From: Bacteroidota bacterium
Lineage (GTDB): Bacteria > Bacteroidota > Bacteroidia > UBA4408
DNA: 38,584 bases
Assembly (NCBI GenBank): GCA_963169745.1
Contig: CAUJCU010000003.1
Coordinates: 1 to 38,584 of the forward strand
Direction: 5' to 3'
How positions within the stretch are numbered: position 1 is the stretch's first letter; each line of letters starts with the position of its first letter. Positions 17,663 to 26,431 of this stretch are shown here, in pieces. A program made the translations under genes and the position numbers. Under the pieces are notes generated by a model. The model saw nothing but the letters and a program-made list of their open reading frames with translations, did no database searches and was not told the origin of the DNA.

Positions 17663-18418
17663 TTGAAAACAATATTTATTACCGGGGCTACATCCGGTAT
17701 CGGTGCTGCTTGTTCAGAGCTATTTGCCCAAAATGGATACCGTTTAATTATTAGCGGACGCAGAGCAGATCGTTTACAGAAACTGGCTCAATCACTAAAA
17801 TCACAATACAACTGTTCGGTATTGCCTTTAACTTTTGACGTATCGTTATTCAACGACTGCGAAACTGCTATTCAGTCAATTCCCGATGAGTTTAAGACCA
17901 TTGATGTACTTCTTAACAATGCCGGATTGGCTGCCGGTTTAGCATCTATTCAAGATGGTCATATTAACGACTGGGAAACCATGATAAATGTTAATTTAAA
18001 AGGATTGTTGTATATGACACGACTAATTAGCCCTATAATGATCAAACAGAAATCTGGTCATATAGTCAACATCAGTTCCATTGCCGGCAAAGAAAACTAT
18101 GCAAATGGGAATGTATATTGCGCCACAAAGCATGCTGTGGATTCACTCTCTCAATCAATGCGTATTGATTTACTTGCCCATGGTATTAAAGTAACCAATA
18201 TTGCTCCGGGCATGGTAGAAACCGAATTTAGCCTGGTGCGTTTTAAAGGTGACGAACAAAAAGCAAAAAACGTATATATTGGATTAACTCCATTAAAACC
18301 ACAAGACATTGCTGATGCTATATGGTGGGCTGTTTCACGCCCCGACCATGTTAATATTAGTGATATTATTATAACCCCAAAAGCACAAGCAAACGCATCA
18401 ACTACAATTCGTAAATAG
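17663..18418 (+). CDS. SDR-family NAD(P)-dependent oxidoreductase
   Basis: Classical short-chain dehydrogenase, 251 residues. The cofactor motif is TGATSGIG at residues 7-14, LLNNAG is at about 84-89, the catalytic serine is in NISSIAG (about 134-140) and the YCATK motif gives Y152 and K156. RRADR after the second strand suggests NADP(H) preference. It resembles YdfG-type 3-hydroxy acid/serine dehydrogenases, but the substrate is not assignable. The TTG at 17663 is the only start that keeps the first beta strand. It is followed 6 nt later by the amidohydrolase, so the two are co-transcribed. Confidence 0.88.
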   Translation: MKTIFITGATSGIGAACSELFAQNGYRLIISGRRADRLQKLAQSLKSQYNCSVLPLTFDVSLFNDCETAIQSIPDEFKTIDVLLNNAGLAAGLASIQDGHINDWETMINVNLKGLLYMTRLISPIMIKQKSGHIVNISSIAGKENYANGNVYCATKHAVDSLSQSMRIDLLAHGIKVTNIAPGMVETEFSLVRFKGDEQKAKNVYIGLTPLKPQDIADAIWWAVSRPDHVNISDIIITPKAQANASTTIRK

Positions 18419-18424
18419 CCTCGC

Positions 18425-20080
18425 ATGTCACTACTTCGGACTCTTGTTTTATGTTTAATTATTTCGATATTTTTTGGAATGTCGTGTAAAAGCAAAAAAC
18501 AAGTTGATCAAATTTATTATCATACAACCATATATACGGTTGATTCGGTCTTTTCCATCCAAAAAGCAATGGCTGTTAAAGATGGGAAAATTGTAGCTAC
18601 CGGAACCCAAGAGTTCATTTTTGAAAACTTTGAAGCAGCAAATAAATATGACTTAAACGGAAAAGTAATTATACCCGGTTTGTATGATGCACACACCCAT
18701 TTTTATTATTATGCTCTAGGCTTACAAGAGGCTAATCTCAAAGGAACCAAGTCGTTTCAGGAGGTTATTACATCTTTACTTCATTTTTCTAAAAACTCTA
18801 AAACCACTTGGATTAAAGGAAGAGGTTGGGATCAAAACAATTGGAAAGAAAAAGAATTTCCAAATAATGACACGTTAAATTTTCTTTTTAATGATCGCCC
18901 TGTTTTTTTGTCGAGGGTAGATGGCCATGCCGCTTTGGTAAATCAAAAAGCACTTGATTTAGCCGGAATTACTCCCGATACACAGATAGAAGGGGGCTTG
19001 ATTGGAACTAAAATTGTAAATGGGAAAAAGAAACTTACGGGAGTTTTAATTGACAATGCAATGGATCTGGTAAGTAAGCATATACCGGAACCTAATGCAG
19101 AGCAGAGAAAAGCTTTACTAATGCAAGCCCAACAAGATTGTTTTGCTTTAGGGCTAACCTCTGTTGCTGAAGCAGGTATTCCTAAAAATGTTGTAGATTT
19201 TATTGATAGTTTGCAAGAAGCAGATATTCTAAAAATAAAAATATATGCCATGCTTAATCCTTCGGATGAAAATCTTTCGTATTACCTTCCAAAAGGGCCT
19301 ATTTTTAAGCCCAAATTAACAATTAGTTCTTTTAAAGTATATGCTGATGGGGCTTTAGGTTCTAGGGGTGCATGTTTATTAAAACCCTATAATGACAAGA
19401 AACAGGAACAAGGCTTTTTAATATCATCTCCGGAAACACTAAAGTTAATTGGCACTAAAATTGCTGCTTCTGCTTTTCAAATGAACACGCATTGTATTGG
19501 CGACTCGGCAAACAGATATATTCTTAATTTATATCATGACTTATTGGGAAAAAGCACAGATAGGCGCTGGCGTATTGAGCATGCCCAGGTTATTGACGAA
19601 AATGATTTTGCTAAATTTACGCCAAACAACATTATTCCATCTGTACAACCTACCCATGCTACCTCTGATATGTATTGGGTTTACGATAGGTTAGGAAAAG
19701 AGAGGACCAAAAATGCCTATGCCTATAAAAAACTGATAAATGCTGCAGGACTAATTGCCGCGGGGAGTGATTGTCCGGTGGAAGACATCAATCCTTTTAA
19801 GGGAATATATGCAGCTGTTACCCGTCAGGATTTAAAGAAAATTCCTGCTCATGGTTTTGAGCCCGAAAATAAAATAAGTCGCCAACAAGCTTTAAGGGCA
19901 TTTACTATATGGGCAGCATATGCCGGCTTTGAAGAAAAATCAAAAGGAAGCCTTGAAAATGGGAAAGCCGCTGACTTTATTGTTATTGATAAAGATATTA
20001 TGAATTGCAATGAATATGAAATTCCTTTTATTCAAGTAGTCAGTACCTACAGTAACGGACAAAAAGTATATGAAAAATAA
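18425..20080 (+). CDS. YtcJ-like amidohydrolase, lipoprotein
   Basis: Metal-dependent amidohydrolase-3 family protein, 551 residues. The signal peptide ends in a lipobox (FFGMSC, C21), so it is probably anchored in an envelope membrane facing the periplasm. Metal-binding and family motifs are present: DAHTHF (about 88), GRGWDQNNW, DGHAALVN, YADGALGSRG, HCIGDSA (about 355), RIEHAQ (about 384) and AGSDCPVEDINP (about 446). The substrate is unknown. It overlaps the downstream CAP-domain gene by 11 nt. Confidence 0.88.
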   Translation: MSLLRTLVLCLIISIFFGMSCKSKKQVDQIYYHTTIYTVDSVFSIQKAMAVKDGKIVATGTQEFIFENFEAANKYDLNGKVIIPGLYDAHTHFYYYALGLQEANLKGTKSFQEVITSLLHFSKNSKTTWIKGRGWDQNNWKEKEFPNNDTLNFLFNDRPVFLSRVDGHAALVNQKALDLAGITPDTQIEGGLIGTKIVNGKKKLTGVLIDNAMDLVSKHIPEPNAEQRKALLMQAQQDCFALGLTSVAEAGIPKNVVDFIDSLQEADILKIKIYAMLNPSDENLSYYLPKGPIFKPKLTISSFKVYADGALGSRGACLLKPYNDKKQEQGFLISSPETLKLIGTKIAASAFQMNTHCIGDSANRYILNLYHDLLGKSTDRRWRIEHAQVIDENDFAKFTPNNIIPSVQPTHATSDMYWVYDRLGKERTKNAYAYKKLINAAGLIAAGSDCPVEDINPFKGIYAAVTRQDLKKIPAHGFEPENKISRQQALRAFTIWAAYAGFEEKSKGSLENGKAADFIVIDKDIMNCNEYEIPFIQVVSTYSNGQKVYEK

Positions 20081-20753
20081 AAGCAATATAAGTTCCCATA
20101 CAAAATTATTTTTTTCAAGACTCTTGTGTCTCTTTTTTGCAGCTTTCGTTTCTCCGTTAAGTAGCTTAGCTCAAGAACAATGGACTTCTGCAGATTTTAA
20201 AAAATGCAATACTGCCAAAGACATTGCTTACTTAACTAAAAATGAAAAAGAAGTTATTTTTTATCTTAATTTGGTTCGAAGCAATCCGAAACTCTTTGAA
20301 CAAACCTATCTAAAAAATTATCTTGATACTGCAGCAATAGAGCGCACTCCCAATGTTGAAAGCCTTATTGCTGAATTAAAAACAATGGTTCCTGTAAAAA
20401 TCCTAAGCCCTCAATTTGATCTTTTTGAAGTAGCCAAGAATCACGCTACTGAGATGGGTATTTATGGAAAAACAGGCCATATAAATATCAAAGGAGAGAG
20501 TTTTGAAGTTAGAGGAGCAAAGCTCAGTCAAAAATATAAAAGTGTAATGGAAAACTGCCAATATGGGTACAACAAAGGCCTCAGTATTGTGATTGATTTG
20601 CTCATAGACGAAGAGATTCCAGACTTTAGTCACAGGAAATCTTTACTCAGTAATAATATTAAATACGTTGGAGCTGTAATAAGAAAACATAAAGTATATA
20701 ATTACAATTGCGTTATTGAGCTAAGTGGCAGTATAAAATCTAACCCCAAATAA
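20070..20753 (+). CDS. CAP/SCP-like extracellular domain protein
   Basis: A 227-residue exported protein. A long signal peptide ends near SSLAQEQ (residue 35). The CAP (CRISP/antigen 5/PR-1) domain covers about residues 55-222. The family pattern is visible: YLNLVRSNP, a His in KNHATEMG, GHI, MENCQYGYN and FSHRKSLLSNNIKYVGAVI. Bacterial CAP proteins are secreted or envelope proteins of mostly unknown function. The start lies inside the amidohydrolase gene (11-nt overlap), so translation is probably coupled. Context does not reveal a role. Confidence 0.82.
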   Translation: MKNKSNISSHTKLFFSRLLCLFFAAFVSPLSSLAQEQWTSADFKKCNTAKDIAYLTKNEKEVIFYLNLVRSNPKLFEQTYLKNYLDTAAIERTPNVESLIAELKTMVPVKILSPQFDLFEVAKNHATEMGIYGKTGHINIKGESFEVRGAKLSQKYKSVMENCQYGYNKGLSIVIDLLIDEEIPDFSHRKSLLSNNIKYVGAVIRKHKVYNYNCVIELSGSIKSNPK

Positions 20754-20869
20754 AAATTATATTTATTGTCTTTTATTGTTTTCATTTGGGAGTGAAAGCC
20801 TATGCGTAATACTTTTTTTTAGATATTAGCAACTTGTTTTTATGAGCCTCCTTTTCAAAAATATTCCTT

Positions 20870-22051
20870 ATGGAAAATAACAAATTGTATTTTCCTGGCC
20901 TAGATGGATTGCGATTCTTTGCTGCATTTGCCGTAATTGTAACCCATATTGAACTAGTCAAGTCTTTTCAAAATTTACCTTCGTTCTGGGTGCCCGATAG
21001 TGGCTCTGAGCTAACCTTTAAAAACTTACTCCAAAAAATTGCTTTTGAAGGAGGTTCGCTGGGAGTTTACTTTTTCTTTGTATTAAGCGGCTTCCTTATT
21101 ACATATTTATTACTGGCTGAAAAAGCAAAAACAGGAACCGTAGCCGTAAAAAAGTTTTACTTGCGAAGGGTTTTAAGAATATGGCCGTTATACTACCTTA
21201 TTGTAATTCTTGGTTTTTTTATCATCCCTTTTTTTACACTAGGTGGGCTTCACTTTCACGATAAAGAACTGGACGCTAATTATGGTATAAATTTATTTTT
21301 ATACCTTATAATTTTTCCCAATATCGCCCATTCTATTTTTAATCCAGTTCCGCTTATAAGCCAAACATGGTCTATTGGAGTTGAGGAGCAATTTTATTTG
21401 ATTTGGCCGGTATTGGCTAAAAAGGCAAAAAACATCTTTAAAATGTTGATAGTTGTTTTTTGTGTTATGGTAGGGCTCAAAGTTCTTATACTTTTGGTAA
21501 TTAAAATGGGCTATGGCAATGAAATAGTATTGGCTGTTAAGAAATTTTTAGCAATGAGTAAGATTGAATGTATGACCATAGGTGGAATGGGGGCTTACCT
21601 TTTGTTTACATATCCCGAAAAATTTAAAAAAGCAGCCTACCATCCTTTTGTACTCCCTTTTTGTTTAATTGGAATTCCAACCCTTATGTTTTATACTCCC
21701 GATAGGGTTCAAGATGGCATACATTTGGTTTACAGTGTCATTTTTCTTGGTATTATTGTTAATGTATCTGGCAATCCAAAGTCAATAATAAAACTCGAAA
21801 ATAAAGTATTCCGCTTCTTAGGCCAAATTAGCTACAGTATGTACATGTATCACTTTATGTTAATTCCATTAGTGTTTTACTTTTTCAAAAAAATCGGCAT
21901 GCCGCCTTCCAATGAAATTCTCCCTGAAATACTTATATACATTAGTGTTACTTTGCTTACTATTTTAATTTCTTGGCTATCTTATACGTATTTTGAGGGA
22001 TGGTTCTTAAAACTAAAATCAAGGTTTACCATAATTAAAAGTGGCCATTAA
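20870..22051 (+). CDS. Acyltransferase-3 family membrane protein (OafA/YrhL-like)
   Basis: Integral membrane O-acyltransferase, 393 residues and about ten membrane helices. The N-terminus PGLDGLRFFAAFAVIVTHIE contains the conserved histidine. FLITYLLLAE, RRVLRIWPLYYLIVI and SQTWSIGVEEQFYLIWPV are diagnostic. Such enzymes acetylate or otherwise acylate sugars of surface glycans. It lacks a SGNH C-terminal domain. The spermidine-synthase-like gene starts 14 nt after its stop. Confidence 0.93.
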   Translation: MENNKLYFPGLDGLRFFAAFAVIVTHIELVKSFQNLPSFWVPDSGSELTFKNLLQKIAFEGGSLGVYFFFVLSGFLITYLLLAEKAKTGTVAVKKFYLRRVLRIWPLYYLIVILGFFIIPFFTLGGLHFHDKELDANYGINLFLYLIIFPNIAHSIFNPVPLISQTWSIGVEEQFYLIWPVLAKKAKNIFKMLIVVFCVMVGLKVLILLVIKMGYGNEIVLAVKKFLAMSKIECMTIGGMGAYLLFTYPEKFKKAAYHPFVLPFCLIGIPTLMFYTPDRVQDGIHLVYSVIFLGIIVNVSGNPKSIIKLENKVFRFLGQISYSMYMYHFMLIPLVFYFFKKIGMPPSNEILPEILIYISVTLLTILISWLSYTYFEGWFLKLKSRFTIIKSGH

Positions 22052-22065
22052 TAGCATAATATTTA

Positions 22066-23580
22066 GTGAAAAATTTTAAATATTTTTTATTTGCATTGTC
22101 TTTTATAGAGGGCGCCTCGGTTATGAGTGCCGAGCTTATTGGCGCTAAAATGTTGGCCCCTTACTATGGGTCTTCTTTATTTGTTTGGGCAACGGTAATG
22201 GCTGTTACCTTGGGAGGCTTGGCTTTAGGGTATTTCTTGGGCGGCTTTTTTTCAGCAAAAAACAAATACAGTAACTTCCTATACTATATTGTATTGCTAG
22301 CTGCTGCTTTTACCTCTCTTATGCCATTAAGTTCAGGAATGATTATTTCTTTTACTTCAGGACTTTCAATGCTGCCCTCTATTGTTGTTTCTTCTTTATT
22401 AATTCTGATGCCCCCTGTTTTTCTAATGGGCATGGTTTCACCATTAATTATTGAGAAACTCAGCTCTACCGGGAATCATGCCGGCAAAACTTCAGGAAGC
22501 ATTTATGCCATTTCAACCTTAGGTGGGATTATTGCTACTTTTACTATGGGCTTTTATATTATCCCAAATTTTGGCCTTAGCAAACCTGCTTTATGCACCG
22601 GTCTATGTTTATCTGCTTTACCCTTGTGGGCTATTCTTAATCACAAAAAAGTGGCAAGTGGTTTTATCCTTTTTTTTATTTTAATTTCATATATCCTTTT
22701 AGCCCCAAAAAATAATTTTTCGGATATTAAAATTTTAAGCCAAAATGAAGGTATGTTAGGACAGCTTATGGTTGTTGATTATCCCGTATATCAAACAAAA
22801 GAACGGCCCGAATACTACATTCGTATGATGTTGTTTAACCGCGTAATACAAGCGTTTTACAATGCTCATGATAGCAGCAACAAATATTTCCCTTATGTAT
22901 CATTAATGACGCAAGAAATTAAACATCAAAAAGATTCGGGAAGAGTGCTTTTATTAGGCCTTGGCGGTGGCTGTGTAGCCAATGAATTGGTTCAAAATAA
23001 ATTTTCGGTTGACGCAGTTGAACTTGACCCCAGAGTAGTGGAAGCTGCCCGAGAATTTTTTAACTTAGATTCTGGTATAGGAGTTTATGTAGATGACGCA
23101 CGCAGATTCATAAATCAGTGCACTCAAAAATATGATATTATCATTTTTGATGTTTTTAAAGGAGAAGAAAGTCCATCACATCTTATAACGCTTGAAAGTC
23201 TTGAAAAGATCAAAAAAACTCTTAACCCTAACGGAATATTAGTAATAAACGGCTATGGATTCAGAACAGGAGATAAAAGCCGTGGGATAAAGGCAATAGT
23301 TCATACCGTACAAAAATCGGGGTTTTATACTCAAACAGTTCCAAGCACTCCCAAAGAAGAAGAAGGTAATTTGTTATTATTTGCCCGAAAAAATAAATTT
23401 AACACACTAACTGCCTCATACAATTTTACTCCTGAAGAAATAAGCCAGGCCCCTTTATTAACCGATGATAAGCCTCTTTTAGAAGTACTTAACACCCCGG
23501 CTGTAATAGCTTGGCGGAGTGCATATATACAATCTGCAATTACTGATTTTAATAAAAGAAACATACCTTTGTTTGACTAA
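22066..23580 (+). CDS. Membrane-fused spermidine-synthase-like methyltransferase-fold protein
   Basis: A 504-residue fusion. Residues about 1-215 form roughly seven membrane helices (ELIGAKMLAPYYGSSLFVWA, then LGGLALGYFLGGFF), and the soluble half (about 225-500) is spermidine-synthase-like. The SAM-fold glycine motif LLLGLGGGC is at about 293-301. The acidic VELDPRVVEAAREFF follows, and DVFKGEESPSHLITLE carries the family aspartate. Whether it makes polyamines is uncertain, since this fused family often lacks shown aminopropyltransferase activity. GTG at 22066 is the only start that includes the first helix. Confidence 0.85.
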   Translation: MKNFKYFLFALSFIEGASVMSAELIGAKMLAPYYGSSLFVWATVMAVTLGGLALGYFLGGFFSAKNKYSNFLYYIVLLAAAFTSLMPLSSGMIISFTSGLSMLPSIVVSSLLILMPPVFLMGMVSPLIIEKLSSTGNHAGKTSGSIYAISTLGGIIATFTMGFYIIPNFGLSKPALCTGLCLSALPLWAILNHKKVASGFILFFILISYILLAPKNNFSDIKILSQNEGMLGQLMVVDYPVYQTKERPEYYIRMMLFNRVIQAFYNAHDSSNKYFPYVSLMTQEIKHQKDSGRVLLLGLGGGCVANELVQNKFSVDAVELDPRVVEAAREFFNLDSGIGVYVDDARRFINQCTQKYDIIIFDVFKGEESPSHLITLESLEKIKKTLNPNGILVINGYGFRTGDKSRGIKAIVHTVQKSGFYTQTVPSTPKEEEGNLLLFARKNKFNTLTASYNFTPEEISQAPLLTDDKPLLEVLNTPAVIAWRSAYIQSAITDFNKRNIPLFD

Positions 23581-23602
23581 AATTATTTTTTTATTTCATC
23601 TT

Positions 23603-24967
23603 ATGAATACCTTTATAAACACACATAAAGAACGCTTTTTAGAAGAGTTGTTTGAGTTACTAAGAATTCCATCGATAAGTGCCGACCCACAATACAAAGA
23701 TGCGGTAATTAATACGGCCCAAGCTGTAGCTGATTCTCTAAAAAAAGTAGGAGCCGAAAATGTTGAAGTCTGCTCCACTGCCGGTTATCCTATTGTTTAT
23801 GCCGAAAAAATTATAGACCCTAAAAAACCTACTGTTTTGGTTTATGGGCATTATGATGTGCAACCTCCCGACCCACTTGATTTATGGGAGTCGAAACCTT
23901 TTGACCCTGTTATTAAAAATGGGAAAATATTTGCCCGTGGCGCATGTGATGACAAGGGACAAATGTTTATGCATATAAAAGCTTTTGAAACGATGATGCA
24001 AACTAATTCACTGCCTTGCAATGTGAAGTTTATGATTGAAGGTGAAGAAGAAGTGGGCTCTACAAATTTGGGCATCTTTGTTAAACAACATAAAGCCAAA
24101 CTAAAAGCAGATGTAATTCTAATCTCTGATACCGGAATTATTGCGAATGAAATTCCTTCTATTACCGTTGGATTAAGAGGACTGAGTTATATTGAAGTAG
24201 AAGTTACAGGCCCCAATCGTGATTTACACTCTGGTCTATATGGGGGTGCCGTGGCAAATCCAATAAATATCTTATGTGATATGATTGCTAAACTTAAAGA
24301 TTCCAACAATCACATTAGCATTCCGGGGTTTTACGATGATGTAGAAGAGCTATCTGATTTAATACGCAAAGAAATGGCTAAAGCTCCCTTTAGTTTAGAA
24401 GCCTATAAGGAAGCTTTAAACATTGCCGATGTTCATGGCGAGAAAGGCTATAGTACCATCGAAAGAACTTCTATAAGACCTACCTTAGATGTTAACGGTA
24501 TTTGGGGTGGTTACACTGGCGAAGGTGCTAAAACGGTTATACCCTCAAAAGCATTTGCCAAAATTTCTATGCGTTTAGTTCCTTTTCAAAGGAGTGAAAA
24601 AATAACACAATTATTTACTGATTATTTTACAAAAATTGCCCCTCCTTCTGTTCGAGTAAAAGTAACTCCACATCATGGTGGAGAACCTGTGGTTACACCC
24701 AGTACTTCAATTTCATATTTAGCAGCAGCTAAGGCCATGGAAACTACATTCGGGAAAAAACCTATTCCAGTACGTAGTGGTGGCAGCATTCCAATTGTGG
24801 CTATGTTCAAATCGGAGCTAGAGCTTGATTCGGTTTTGATGGGATTTGGGCTCGATTCAGATGCGATCCACTCTCCAAACGAAAGTTATGGTGTTTTTAA
24901 CTTTTATAAAGGAATTGAAACTATACCCTATTTCTATCATAACTTTACTGAACTTTATAATAAATAA
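23603..24967 (+). CDS. M20-family dipeptidase
   Basis: Zinc metallopeptidase of the M20/M28 type, about 454 residues. Metal and catalytic motifs are YGHYDVQPPDP, RGACDDKGQMFMHIKA, EGEEEVGS and DLHSGLYGGAVANP, and a C-terminal GLDSDAIHSPNE is present. This pattern matches PepV/CNDP-like dipeptidases, which act on short peptides in the cytoplasm. The open frame reaches back to 23519 inside the previous gene, but that extension is hydrophobic and unrelated; MNTFINTHKERF at 23603 is the proper start. The downstream RR-leader gene begins 5 nt after the stop. Confidence 0.93.
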   Translation: MNTFINTHKERFLEELFELLRIPSISADPQYKDAVINTAQAVADSLKKVGAENVEVCSTAGYPIVYAEKIIDPKKPTVLVYGHYDVQPPDPLDLWESKPFDPVIKNGKIFARGACDDKGQMFMHIKAFETMMQTNSLPCNVKFMIEGEEEVGSTNLGIFVKQHKAKLKADVILISDTGIIANEIPSITVGLRGLSYIEVEVTGPNRDLHSGLYGGAVANPINILCDMIAKLKDSNNHISIPGFYDDVEELSDLIRKEMAKAPFSLEAYKEALNIADVHGEKGYSTIERTSIRPTLDVNGIWGGYTGEGAKTVIPSKAFAKISMRLVPFQRSEKITQLFTDYFTKIAPPSVRVKVTPHHGGEPVVTPSTSISYLAAAKAMETTFGKKPIPVRSGGSIPIVAMFKSELELDSVLMGFGLDSDAIHSPNESYGVFNFYKGIETIPYFYHNFTELYNK

Positions 24968-24972
24968 TATCT

Positions 24973-25779
24973 ATGAAAAGACGAAATTTTATCAAAGAAT
25001 CAGGACTTGGCGTTATAGGCCTTACCTTGTCTGGTAGCCTTATTAATGCAACCAATATAAACCAAGTAAATAACAAACACATTATTTTATTAATGAGTGG
25101 TGGTATTGATGCCCGTGATGTATTATTCACCCCAAACAGTTCTTTCGATACTTTGTATAATGTTAAACGTAAAACGGCTGTTGTATGTAATACAAATATC
25201 AAACATAGTGGCAAATCTTTTGAACATGCCGAAAGTGCTCTTCACGCCTTATCAAACTTTCCCTTTCATCATCATAAATCACTAATCATAACTTGTAAAG
25301 AAAGCGAACTAGCCGCTAAAATTAAAACCCAAAACTTTAAAACTGAAATAGAATTTACAAGTGTTTCAAACGAGTACATGCCTTGGTCAAGAGATGCTCA
25401 GGTATTTAATGCACTACTTCAAAATCTTTATACATCTAAATATAATACACTTATCTTAAATCTTGAAGATACTGATATAGCTCATTCTAATATACAAGAA
25501 TACAAACATGTGTTAAGCTTTTACAACAAGCAAATAGAGCTTTTGAGCAATGCTGTGTTAACTGCCAACGCAACCAATCGAATTACTATCTTATCGGCTT
25601 TAGGACGTAATGCGATATATTCTGATGAGTTCCAAAACCAACATCATTATGAAGAAGGTTCAGAAAACTTATTTTGTTATGACTTGCAATACGCCCAAAC
25701 ATATTCTTTTACAAAAGATGAACGTTTAAAATACAGCCATCAAATATTATCTGGTCACGATGCGCTCATAATAGTCTAA
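24973..25779 (+). CDS. Exported protein with RR-type leader, possibly a remote alkaline-phosphatase-fold/DUF1501-like protein
   Basis: I do not recognise this 268-residue protein with certainty. Its N-terminus (MKRRNFIKESGLGVIGLTLSG) has twin arginines and a short hydrophobic run like a Tat leader. Internal features resemble DUF1501/sulfatase-like proteins: HIILLMSGGIDARD at the start of the mature part, LNLEDTDIAHSN, a helix like KQIELLSNAVLTANA, then ILSALGRNA and GHDALI at the end. The metal ligands of true alkaline phosphatases are not all present, so it may be a diverged, inactive relative. It is 5 nt behind the M20 dipeptidase and probably co-transcribed. Confidence 0.55.
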   Translation: MKRRNFIKESGLGVIGLTLSGSLINATNINQVNNKHIILLMSGGIDARDVLFTPNSSFDTLYNVKRKTAVVCNTNIKHSGKSFEHAESALHALSNFPFHHHKSLIITCKESELAAKIKTQNFKTEIEFTSVSNEYMPWSRDAQVFNALLQNLYTSKYNTLILNLEDTDIAHSNIQEYKHVLSFYNKQIELLSNAVLTANATNRITILSALGRNAIYSDEFQNQHHYEEGSENLFCYDLQYAQTYSFTKDERLKYSHQILSGHDALIIV

Positions 25780-25874
25780 TCTGAACAATTTTGTTTAACA
25801 TTTCTTATGTGAATACTAAGGTTTAATTGTAACCTGCATGGCTAATATGCGTATCGCCTATAAAAGAAGTCGGT

Positions 25875-26360
25875 ATGAAAATCAATTTAAAGCAGTACTT
25901 GTTTGTATGCCTCATACTACTACCTATTATCATGCTAAGTTCTTGCACATTTCAGGAGGTAGAATTTAAAAAAATTGAGTCATTCAAACTTATTAAGGTA
26001 GAGAATACAGGAGCACTGGTGGAGCTAAATGTTTCACTCAACAATCCCAACCGGATAGCTTTTACGGTGCATGATGTTGATATGAATGTTTTTATTAATC
26101 AAACCAATATTGGCAAAGTAAATCTTCAAGAAAAAGTAAAAATACCCGGGCATAGTTCAAAAACGCACCGCTTTCTAATCAAAGCTAACTATGGAGATTT
26201 GGCTGTAGGTGGCTTTTCCTCTATCCTTTCGGCTGTATTATCAAAAAAAATCAACTTCTCCTGTCAAGGTAATATTAAAGGCAGTTCATACGGAATTTCC
26301 AAAACAGTACCGGTGAATTACCAAGGAGATGTTCCCTTAGGCTTTTTAGGCAACAAATAA
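25875..26360 (+). CDS. LEA type 2 / WHy-domain lipoprotein
   Basis: A 161-residue lipoprotein. The signal peptide ends in MLSSC (C24). The mature part is a single Water-stress/Hypersensitive (WHy, LEA-2) domain at about residues 35-130. It shows alternating beta strands with LNVSLNNPNRIAFTVHDVDMNVFINQTNIG, in which the conserved NPN motif is intact. Such domains are immunoglobulin-like and their bacterial role is unclear. It stands 95 nt downstream of the RR-leader gene and 71 nt before the stress protein. Confidence 0.78.
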   Translation: MKINLKQYLFVCLILLPIIMLSSCTFQEVEFKKIESFKLIKVENTGALVELNVSLNNPNRIAFTVHDVDMNVFINQTNIGKVNLQEKVKIPGHSSKTHRFLIKANYGDLAVGGFSSILSAVLSKKINFSCQGNIKGSSYGISKTVPVNYQGDVPLGFLGNK

Positions 26361-26431
26361 ATAAAAAAACACATTTTTCTTTTTTTGTTGAATTTTATTT
26401 TAGAAATTGGCTGAACAAAAAATAAATTCTT

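Noticed and set aside
25837-25849. Possible sigma-54 (-24/-12) promoter before the LEA-2 lipoprotein
   Set aside because: The GG-to-GC spacing is 7 nt instead of 10, so it does not fit the sigma-54 consensus.
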